Source: Flavobacteriaceae bacterium (GTDB lineage Bacteria > Bacteroidota > Bacteroidia > Flavobacteriales > Flavobacteriaceae). Taken from it: a stretch of DNA of 32,293 nt. Of the stretch, positions 25,893 through 32,293 are shown one piece after another (the first letter of the stretch is position 1; each line of letters starts with the position of its first letter). The stretch lies in contig JAHEHE010000028.1 in the NCBI GenBank assembly GCA_024644725.1, positions 1-32,293 on the forward strand, written 5' to 3'. The position numbers and the translations under genes were made by a program. The notes under the pieces are model-generated. The model ran no database searches and was not told the DNA's origin. It saw nothing but the letters and a program-made list of their open reading frames with translations.

Positions 25893-25934
25893 CGCATTGT
25901 AGATATAGAGAGTATAATTTATAAAAATTAAATC

Positions 25935-26585
25935 ATGTTTGTTGGACATTTCGCTGTTGGCCTTTTAGCCAAAAAAAATGAAGACCAGCCTTCCCTGGCT
26001 ATGATGTTTATAGCTGTTCAATTGCTGGATTTGCTCTGGCCCGTTTTTATCCTCCTGGGTATAGAAACCATGTCTATTGATCCAGGAAATACAAGGCTGA
26101 CCCACCTGGATTTCGAGTATTATCCTTATTCTCATAGCCTTCTTATGGCAATTGTGTGGAGTTTGGCGCTAGGCTTGGGTTATTTCCTGTTCACAAAAAA
26201 CAAGAATGGATCAATGCTACTTGGGGCACTGGTATTCAGTCATTGGATACTGGATTTGATCACGCATCGACCTGATTTGCCTCTCTCCCCTTTTACAGAC
26301 ATAAAAGTGGGGTTTGGTCTTTGGAACTATCCAGTTGTCGAGATCATTCTTGAGTTACTGATCTTTGGTTTGGGCGCCTTTCTGTATTATAAGTCCCCTT
26401 GCTTCAAACGGAAAATAGCATTCTTGTTGTTGATGGCTTTTCTGTTGATTGTCCATTTGATGAACCTTTTTGGACCTCCCCCACCCGATACCATGGCAGT
26501 TGCCTGGTCTGCCAACCTCATGTGGCTCATCGTTCTCTGGGCCTGGTGGATCGAGAGAAAACCTCCTACTCGATCCAGCCCATGA
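25935..26585 (+). CDS. DUF457/YdjM-like membrane-bound metal-dependent hydrolase
   Basis: The 216-residue protein has about six hydrophobic helices. It opens with MFVGHFAVGLLAKK and has further polar residues in membrane segments: LLDLLWP, YSHSLLMA and SHWILDLITHRPDLPLSP. Such His/Asp clusters at helix ends are the signature of the DUF457 (YdjM/LexA-binding-inner-membrane) group, predicted to be zinc-dependent phospholipase C-like hydrolases. The function of this family is largely untested. It starts 42 bases after the amidotransferase gene and could belong to the same transcript. Its last 20 bases overlap the 3' end of the large glycosyltransferase fusion on the other strand. Confidence 0.8.
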   Translation: MFVGHFAVGLLAKKNEDQPSLAMMFIAVQLLDLLWPVFILLGIETMSIDPGNTRLTHLDFEYYPYSHSLLMAIVWSLALGLGYFLFTKNKNGSMLLGALVFSHWILDLITHRPDLPLSPFTDIKVGFGLWNYPVVEIILELLIFGLGAFLYYKSPCFKRKIAFLLLMAFLLIVHLMNLFGPPPPDTMAVAWSANLMWLIVLWAWWIERKPPTRSSP

Positions 26586-29500
26586 TGGCGTTGGCAACGA
26601 ACCGGGGCTCAGGAGGCAGCGAATAGATGTCTTTTTCGTAGTTCTTGTTGTAGGGTGAGATGTTCATGACCTTACCATCGACGACCAGGGTGCTGCTTCC
26701 TCCCGGATCGAAGCCCATGGCCTTGTGCATGCCGAACTTCAAAAGAATGTCGGCCATATCGAAATGGGTGGCGCCCACCGACTCACGGATTCTTCCATTC
26801 ACCATAAGGACCATGAGCTTCCCTTCTTTTGTGATTCCCACAGCGATCTTGGGCCCGCGCATGTCAGTAAAATCAAGACGGGCCGCCTGTGTACGGATGG
26901 AATTCGCGGTTTTCCAGCCCTCCTCCTCCATGTTCAGAATCTGCTTTCCTTGGTCGATGAGCATTGGGCCCGCTTCTATGGCATAGGATATTTCTTCCCA
27001 GCGGTAAGGCTTTTCAACAGGCTCCAGCATTTGAATTGCAAGTGACTTGTCTTCTTCAAACATTTGGGGCACAAACAACTTTTTAGGCACCGAGAGAGTC
27101 ACTCCCACGGGAATCAACGGAACTTGCTCCCCTGATTTTGTAGGAATGACTTGTTTAACCTTATTTCCGGCTACCCGCACGATGACGTTCCCATCTCCGG
27201 GGATGCTTTCCTCTTGAAAAGACAGGTCGTAAAAACTAGCCTCAGTGGTGCTGTGCCGATTGTAGTTCGCTGAAGAAAACTCAAGGGCATCGGATTCTGC
27301 TTTTACAAGGAATCCGGAGCGACTGTTGACTTTTCTGATGTCCACTTCGCCGTTCTTGTATATGATGAAAGCCGGCTTGTTGAAAAGAGGTGGGCAAAAA
27401 ACCTTGCCGTCCATGATCAATAAACCCAGGGGTGAACCGATGTAGGTCTCGGGCAATCCGAGCTTGCCCACCAGTTCGGGATTGAGAATATAACCTCCGT
27501 TCCAGGCCAGTTCAATTTTATGTGGGTTTTTGCTCTTTTTTCGATATTCCTTGACCAGGGCCGGTACATTCTTGGGTTTCTTTTTGGCAATGTGAGCCGC
27601 GAACTTCCAATTGAATTCCCGCGTATCTACCAGGGCTGACACCCCACTCCAGGGCAATCCGTCTTCGTAAACGCCTGAGGCGAATGACGACTTCACGCGT
27701 ACAACTTCCTCCCCCTCTTTCAACTCGTCCTTGATCTGCTTCAGAACCTTTACCACGGGGGTCCCTTTATCGGTTGCGTCCTCTGTTATCCTTCGAAACA
27801 ACTCTTCTTCCCCAATCTTCTCCCGGAGGTCTTTGAAAAGTTCGCTTTTCAAGGCTCTTTCAAAATCTTTGGCCGTCTGAACGGGGGTAGGATAAGCAAG
27901 TGTCGTACGTACACCTGCCGGTACAAACTGAATGAAACCACTGTCTTTGGGTATGCCCATGATCTTGGCAGTCAACTGATGCCCGACCTTTCCGATGTGG
28001 AAATGGTCGATCTCAATGATGTCGGTCATCATTGCAGCATATTCCCCGTTGGTTACTAGAAATCCTTTGGCCTCTTTGATCTCACGCAGTATTTTAACGG
28101 CCTTAGCCCCCATTTGAGGGAAATGAACTCCTTCTGACCATTGTCGTGTTTCCACGATCTGAACCACACCGCTCCTGTATAACAGACCTAACTCAGGCTC
28201 CTGTCCGCTCTCCAGGTACTCCTGAATATTCGCGCTGGAAAACCATTTTGTGATCCGGGGCTCATGGATGAAAATATAGACCTTCTCCAAATGCTTCCCT
28301 CTTTTTTCGAGAATCTCTGCTGTAAGCTCTTCCTGAATGGACAGCTTAAGCTGGGCGCGGATCGGTTGCAACACAAAATACTCCAGCTCATGCTTGATGT
28401 AGCGTCCCGGAAAATACCCCTTGGGCACATTTTCCTTCAATCTGCGCGTCAGCATCTTTCGGTTGTCGATCCCCAGGAAATTACTGTTGGTCAATTGGAA
28501 CAAAGCGAGCTCCCAGTCAGCAAAGAACTGCGGTGCCAGGGTCAGGTCACCCAGGTTCTTTGGTTTAAACACATCATTGTAGATCATATTGACCAGCCCT
28601 GTCAACTCCTGGTAGGTGAAAGCCTGGTAGGCAAAGGATACTTTATTCCTGTGCCTGTAAGCCAGTGCGTGGTCGTGTCGTATTGAGATCTCCCCGTCCA
28701 CATACCTGAAAATATCATCGATGGCATTGTAATATTCATGAATGAGTTCCAGATCCTTGTTGACCATATCCGGAATGTCGTTTTCCATCATCCGCGCATA
28801 ACGCATGACCATACCCCGGGTCAATTGCTCCTCAACCCTGAAAAAACTTGGGTCTATCAACGATTTCAGATAGAGCATAAAAGCGAGGCGACCATACCCT
28901 GGCAGATAGTGACGGGTTTTTCGATTGAGAATCGCATCGAGATCCTCATTGGTGAAGTTGACCAACTTGTTGTAGGATTTCAGCAGGTGGTCGAGTCGAG
29001 GGGAGACTTCTGACGTGTTGGCAGCCAGCTGCAAATGCAGTCGCTCCAGGACATAGCGGATGTTCTTCTCCAGCGACTCCAGGCTGAAACGCTCCTGGAT
29101 CACGTTTCGGTTGTGCGTTACATCGATCATCCGGTTCTGGGGATAGAACACGTGATCGCATATGCTCTGAGCCAATCGCTTCGGAACCTTGGAGCCTTTG
29201 AACTCCAAAACCTTCAGACGATGCTCTTCGTCCAGGTGACGCCCGATGACCTCGTCATAGACCTCCCGGGGTTCGTATTGCCTGCAAAAAATTGGGGTGC
29301 CACAGGCTGCCGCTTCAATGATCGGAAGACCCCGACCTTCGGTCTGACTGGGCAGCAGGATCAAAGAAGCCACGTCATACAACTGCTCGATGTCCAGAGG
29401 CTTTTTGTACTTTTTCTTGAATTCATTCTTGTCGAACTCGCTGAACAGGAACCCGAGAAGAACACGGGTCCTGAATTCTTTAGGCAGCTTTTCGAGGAAC

Positions 29501-30756
29501 TTGTTGAAATCCCGCTTCAGGTCGTGGTAATAATCCTGCTGACCATGCGGGATCGGCCCGGAAACGATCAGAGACAGCTTCAATTGCGGGTTCGTTATGA
29601 ATTTCTCATAAAAAGACTCATAAGAAAACAGCCGCTTGATCAATTTGAAATTGAGTTCAATGGATTTTCGGCTGATCACCCTTGTTGGCTGCAGAAATAC
29701 AATGTTGTTGTTGACAAAATCAAATTTCTTGACCGTTTTGTATCCCAACAGTATGGGCTTCAGAGAGCGCTCGCTCTTGGTGTGACGCGCCGCCGTATGT
29801 ACGGTAATCGTGTCTTTTTTATTGGCGAAAATGCTCGACACCTGCATGAAGGCCTTGATGATGTCCCGCTTGCTCATTCGGTGCGATTTCATGTCGACTG
29901 CCGTTCCGATCAGAGCCACGTTCGCCGGATTGTGACCGTTGACATTGATCAGGTGGTTCTGCTGGATCCGGTTGATGTTCATATTCATCCAGGAACGACT
30001 CTCCCAGGGGTAGACCATCTCAATCAATGAAAAGAACTCTCCCACGTGGGAATTGTGGAAAAAGAAATCTCTCGGTCCCCTTTTGAGGCCTTTCTTTTTG
30101 ATCTCGACCTCGCGGCTGCCTCCTTCCCAATAAAAATCGTGGTTGTTGTTGATCACCGGAAGCCCGAGATACTCAGAGATCAATACCGTCGCCAGGGCCA
30201 GCGAGACATTCCCGGGATTTGAACAGACGTTGATCAGGTACAGAAGAGCAATGTCGTTTTCTTCGATGTAGTTGCCCAGGGCCTCAACGAGAAAGAGAAC
30301 TTCGTTCCAGAACTTGCCGATCAGCTCATTGTATTCGACACTGCCGCGTTCCATTTTGATCTTGAAAAAGTCCTCGTAAAGCGGCCAGGCATCAAAGGCC
30401 TCCATCTCAGGGATCACCTTTTTGAAGGATCCTTCAGGGATCAACTCATCGGCTTCCTCTTTGATTTCCCCGGCTATGAAATGGATCGGAATCTCCGGAT
30501 AGATGTTCTTGAAAGTCTTGGCATATTTTTCCGTTTCAACCGTTATCCCGTCTATGGTGTAATAAAAAGTGATAAAGGCAAGTCCTCCTTTTTCGAGGTA
30601 CCGGTCAAAATCTTTGGCATCCCCCTCAAATGCCGGTTTGAATTTTCTTTCTTTGAACCGGTCCAGGAAGAGGCCCAGGTCAAACCAAGTGTTTATTTCT
30701 TCTTTGTTTAATTCTTCTAATACATCTTTGATCTTCAGTCTTCCTTTTTCAATCAT
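26566..30756 (-). CDS. Glycosyltransferase (GT-B) fused to a C-terminal phosphodiester glycosidase (NAGPA) domain
   Basis: This 1396-residue cytoplasmic-looking protein has no signal peptide. Residues about 58-570 form a GT4-like GT-B glycosyltransferase: YTIDGITVETEKYAK (66-80), NNHDFYWEGGSRE (204-216) and the nucleotide-sugar site SQTEGRGLPIIEAAACGTP with Glu473 and Glu481. Residues about 580-1020 are unrecognised, first helical (580-830), then mixed with HFHIGKVGHQL (918-928). Residues about 1030-1396 match the NAGPA/phosphodiester glycosidase family: LAWNGGYI (1083-1090), GLLIMDGKVFCPP, AIEAGPMLI (1259-1267), RGPKIAVGIT and the hallmark FDPGGSSTLVVDGKV (1349-1363). The family uncovers or cleaves sugar-1-phosphodiesters. 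The fusion suggests one polypeptide that both transfers a sugar and trims a phosphodiester. It follows the partner glycosyltransferase gene by 11 bases. Confidence 0.85.
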   Translation of the reverse strand: MIEKGRLKIKDVLEELNKEEINTWFDLGLFLDRFKERKFKPAFEGDAKDFDRYLEKGGLAFITFYYTIDGITVETEKYAKTFKNIYPEIPIHFIAGEIKEEADELIPEGSFKKVIPEMEAFDAWPLYEDFFKIKMERGSVEYNELIGKFWNEVLFLVEALGNYIEENDIALLYLINVCSNPGNVSLALATVLISEYLGLPVINNNHDFYWEGGSREVEIKKKGLKRGPRDFFFHNSHVGEFFSLIEMVYPWESRSWMNMNINRIQQNHLINVNGHNPANVALIGTAVDMKSHRMSKRDIIKAFMQVSSIFANKKDTITVHTAARHTKSERSLKPILLGYKTVKKFDFVNNNIVFLQPTRVISRKSIELNFKLIKRLFSYESFYEKFITNPQLKLSLIVSGPIPHGQQDYYHDLKRDFNKFLEKLPKEFRTRVLLGFLFSEFDKNEFKKKYKKPLDIEQLYDVASLILLPSQTEGRGLPIIEAAACGTPIFCRQYEPREVYDEVIGRHLDEEHRLKVLEFKGSKVPKRLAQSICDHVFYPQNRMIDVTHNRNVIQERFSLESLEKNIRYVLERLHLQLAANTSEVSPRLDHLLKSYNKLVNFTNEDLDAILNRKTRHYLPGYGRLAFMLYLKSLIDPSFFRVEEQLTRGMVMRYARMMENDIPDMVNKDLELIHEYYNAIDDIFRYVDGEISIRHDHALAYRHRNKVSFAYQAFTYQELTGLVNMIYNDVFKPKNLGDLTLAPQFFADWELALFQLTNSNFLGIDNRKMLTRRLKENVPKGYFPGRYIKHELEYFVLQPIRAQLKLSIQEELTAEILEKRGKHLEKVYIFIHEPRITKWFSSANIQEYLESGQEPELGLLYRSGVVQIVETRQWSEGVHFPQMGAKAVKILREIKEAKGFLVTNGEYAAMMTDIIEIDHFHIGKVGHQLTAKIMGIPKDSGFIQFVPAGVRTTLAYPTPVQTAKDFERALKSELFKDLREKIGEEELFRRITEDATDKGTPVVKVLKQIKDELKEGEEVVRVKSSFASGVYEDGLPWSGVSALVDTREFNWKFAAHIAKKKPKNVPALVKEYRKKSKNPHKIELAWNGGYILNPELVGKLGLPETYIGSPLGLLIMDGKVFCPPLFNKPAFIIYKNGEVDIRKVNSRSGFLVKAESDALEFSSANYNRHSTTEASFYDLSFQEESIPGDGNVIVRVAGNKVKQVIPTKSGEQVPLIPVGVTLSVPKKLFVPQMFEEDKSLAIQMLEPVEKPYRWEEISYAIEAGPMLIDQGKQILNMEEEGWKTANSIRTQAARLDFTDMRGPKIAVGITKEGKLMVLMVNGRIRESVGATHFDMADILLKFGMHKAMGFDPGGSSTLVVDGKVMNISPYNKNYEKDIYSLPPEPRFVANAIMGWIE

Positions 30757-30767
30757 TTATCTGTTCA

Positions 30768-32012
30768 TTAAAACGTAAAAAGCGTGTTAAGTTTCTCTTC
30801 GAGCACCTCGTAGGAAAAATGCTTCTTGCCCACCTCAAAATTGTATTCGCCAATTTCTCGACAGCGCACCGGGTCGTATATGATCTCAGCCATTTGCTTT
30901 ACTTTATCATCGGTCAAGTGGCTGTCTTCGATCATGACGGTTTCAAAGCCCTTGTTGCCGATGTCCTGCATGTAAACCGGCTTGTAGTTGTTCACAAAAA
31001 TCGGCTTTTTTGCCAGGACGCACTCGACAAAAGCGTTTCCAAAACCTTCATACGTACTGAAATAGGTGCAGGCCCGACCATGCGCGTAAACATCCGACAG
31101 GTCTTTGTGATCCAGCACCTTATGGGATGCAAAAATCACCTGCCTCGAAAGATTCAGATCGTGGATCTGATCGATCAATTCGTTGAAGTATTCCTTGTTC
31201 TCGTCATCATGGTTGTTGCCCGTAATGACCAGTTTCAACTTGTCGTCGTTGAGCTTGTCGATCAGCGAAATCGCAGTTTCAATTCCTTTTCGGCGCACAA
31301 TGCGGGTCACCTGCAGCAGGGCAATCTCACCTTCCCTGACGCCGACATCCCTCAGAAAGAATTCATTCTCCGGGGTCGGAATCCCATAGGGTCGGTTGAA
31401 ATCCATGACGTTGGGCACCAAAAGTGCTTTTCTGCCAAAGCGATTTTTGAACGTTTCCACCCCAAAAGTATTGATCACAGCGTGCCTCACATCGGGAAGC
31501 AATAGCGGAAAGTTCTCATCCACGTATTGATTTACCTCCGGGTGAACCGACATGTAACGCTCACCGCGCTCCCAATGAAAGTCGTGATCGTGGCTCACTA
31601 TGGGCAAGGCCGTCCGTTTGATGAGTTTTTTGATCGCCACCCCCATCGACAGCTGACAGGGAAGAGCCGAGGCGTTTTCCGACAGAATCACTTCAATCTT
31701 TTTTGCCTTGACCCAGCGAAGGAGCCTTTTCTCAATCATGTCCGACCATCTCTCGATGTGCTCCAGTAAAGGGTTCGGACCTTCATCCGGCTCGAAGAAA
31801 GCCTTGCGCTGCTCCCATTCCGCCTCCGCGGAAAAAAAGGACAGGGCCGGAAACAAGGTATGATGCTTGCGATCCATTTTCCAGGACTCAAATTCTCCGG
31901 ACATGATAAACACCTCATGACCGAGCTTTTTCAATATGTCAATCCATTTCTCGGTCTCCAGGGCTACGCCATCCACACCTCCGATTCTACCAATGATAAT
32001 ACCTATTCTCAT
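30768..32012 (-). CDS. GT4 family glycosyltransferase (mannosylglucosylglycerate-synthase-like)
   Basis: The 414-residue product is a complete GT-B enzyme. It has an N-terminal Rossmann start (MRIGIIIGRIGGVDGVALETEKW), the acceptor-side motif SHDHDFHWERGERY (140-153), a nucleotide-binding LLQVTRIVRRKGIETAISL (232-250) with the usual Arg and Lys, and the EX7E motif YEGFGNAFVE (Glu322 and Glu330). From memory, the HDHDFxWER motif is shared with GT4 enzymes such as mannosylglucosylglycerate synthase, which build glycerate-based compatible solutes. That assignment is tentative. The DG[VI]xxETEK motif also occurs in the downstream fusion protein, so the two are distant homologues. It heads a two-gene operon. 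Confidence 0.88.
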   Translation of the reverse strand: MRIGIIIGRIGGVDGVALETEKWIDILKKLGHEVFIMSGEFESWKMDRKHHTLFPALSFFSAEAEWEQRKAFFEPDEGPNPLLEHIERWSDMIEKRLLRWVKAKKIEVILSENASALPCQLSMGVAIKKLIKRTALPIVSHDHDFHWERGERYMSVHPEVNQYVDENFPLLLPDVRHAVINTFGVETFKNRFGRKALLVPNVMDFNRPYGIPTPENEFFLRDVGVREGEIALLQVTRIVRRKGIETAISLIDKLNDDKLKLVITGNNHDDENKEYFNELIDQIHDLNLSRQVIFASHKVLDHKDLSDVYAHGRACTYFSTYEGFGNAFVECVLAKKPIFVNNYKPVYMQDIGNKGFETVMIEDSHLTDDKVKQMAEIIYDPVRCREIGEYNFEVGKKHFSYEVLEEKLNTLFTF

Positions 32013-32021
32013 GCAAATTTC

Positions 32022-32048
32022 TTAGGGGGTTCGAATTCCCTAAAGATA
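32022..32048 (-). promoter_or_regulatory. Palindrome overlapping a -7-like element before the glycosyltransferase operon
   Basis: Positions 32022-32043 form a 22-base near-palindrome, TTAGGG-GG-TTCGAA-TT-CCCTAA, with two mismatched pairs. On the minus strand it overlaps TATCTTTA (32041-32048), a 7-of-8 match to the TAnnTTTG -7 element, and ends 10 bases before the ATG at 32012. This placement suits an operator or a start-proximal hairpin. No clear -33 TTG is found at the expected spacing. Confidence 0.4.
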
Positions 32049-32293
32049 CATTTTTATCGAGACTAAGGCCCATTTCACAGGTAGTCTGGCAAAGAAATGT
32101 CACTTCGAAAATTTTGGCTTGGCATAATTCTCATTTTAAAAAAATGTTGCGAAATAATTCAGAAATCGACAACTCAGATACTTTCTGCTCGAATTATCCG
32201 TTATCAAAACTCGACCAAGAAACAGTAGAGTAGAAACTACAACATAAACAGGCCGTTCTTGAAAAGCCATATGAGTAGAGATCTTTAAAAAAT
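32049..32293. other. Gene-free right edge
   Basis: These 245 AT-rich bases lie upstream of the glycosyltransferase operon and run to the window edge. I see no ORF with coding character, RNA gene or repeat. Confidence 0.5.

Noticed and set aside
29035-30030. 331-codon plus-strand open frame
   Set aside because: It lies entirely antisense to the glycosyltransferase region of the fusion gene, whose motifs are unmistakable. The plus-strand translation has no domain and no upstream signals.

Overview
The window looks like chromosome of a free-living, probably marine, member of the Bacteroidota (Flavobacteriia-like). The reasons are moderate GC, AT-rich leaders with few Shine-Dalgarno sequences, several Sec signal peptides ending in the [F/Y][S/G/A]Q pattern typical of that phylum, occasional TTG/TAnnTTTG-type promoter matches, and product types common there (PD40+SPOR proteins, CPBP proteases, GH43, sterol-desaturase-like enzymes, Tat-exported DinB proteins). 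I see no rRNA, tRNA, CRISPR array, insertion sequence or phage gene.

Layout. 1-6373: mostly minus-strand envelope and exported proteins: a truncated AsmA-like protein, a histidine phosphatase, a plus-strand nucleoside-hydrolase-like protein, a fatty acid hydroxylase/sterol desaturase family membrane enzyme, a secreted protein of unknown function, a ChbG/YdjC-type carbohydrate deacetylase and an exported MBL-fold hydrolase. 6464-7387: an AraC-type regulator diverging from the MBL gene. 7489-8625: a Tat-exported solute-binding-like protein with no permease nearby. 8696-15457: two unrelated class III nucleotidyl cyclase proteins (cyclase-TolB-like-TPR, and zinc ribbon-cyclase-AAA-TPR) flank a secreted PD40/SPOR protein that is followed by a very strong terminator. 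15576-18657: a compact operon of an FtsH protease, a small helical protein and a DUF2236 (MpaB/Lcp-like) protein. 18741-26585: mixed single genes and short operons: a TAP-like alpha/beta hydrolase, a class II amidotransferase, an exported two-lobed protein, an NTF2-like protein followed by a gutted GH43 gene, a CPBP protease, a Tat-DinB/class I amidotransferase pair and a DUF457-like membrane protein. 26566-32012: a two-gene minus-strand glycosyltransferase operon. Its second gene encodes a 1396-residue protein joining a GT-B glycosyltransferase, a long unrecognised middle and a C-terminal NAGPA-type phosphodiester glycosidase domain.

The strongest candidates for something undescribed are the glycosyltransferase/phosphodiester-glycosidase fusion with its homologous partner glycosyltransferase, and the FtsH/helical/DUF2236 operon. 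The zinc-ribbon cyclase that has lost both base-recognition residues and the GH43 gene with a clean internal deletion are smaller but definite oddities. All function calls come from reading motifs by eye; no database search was run.
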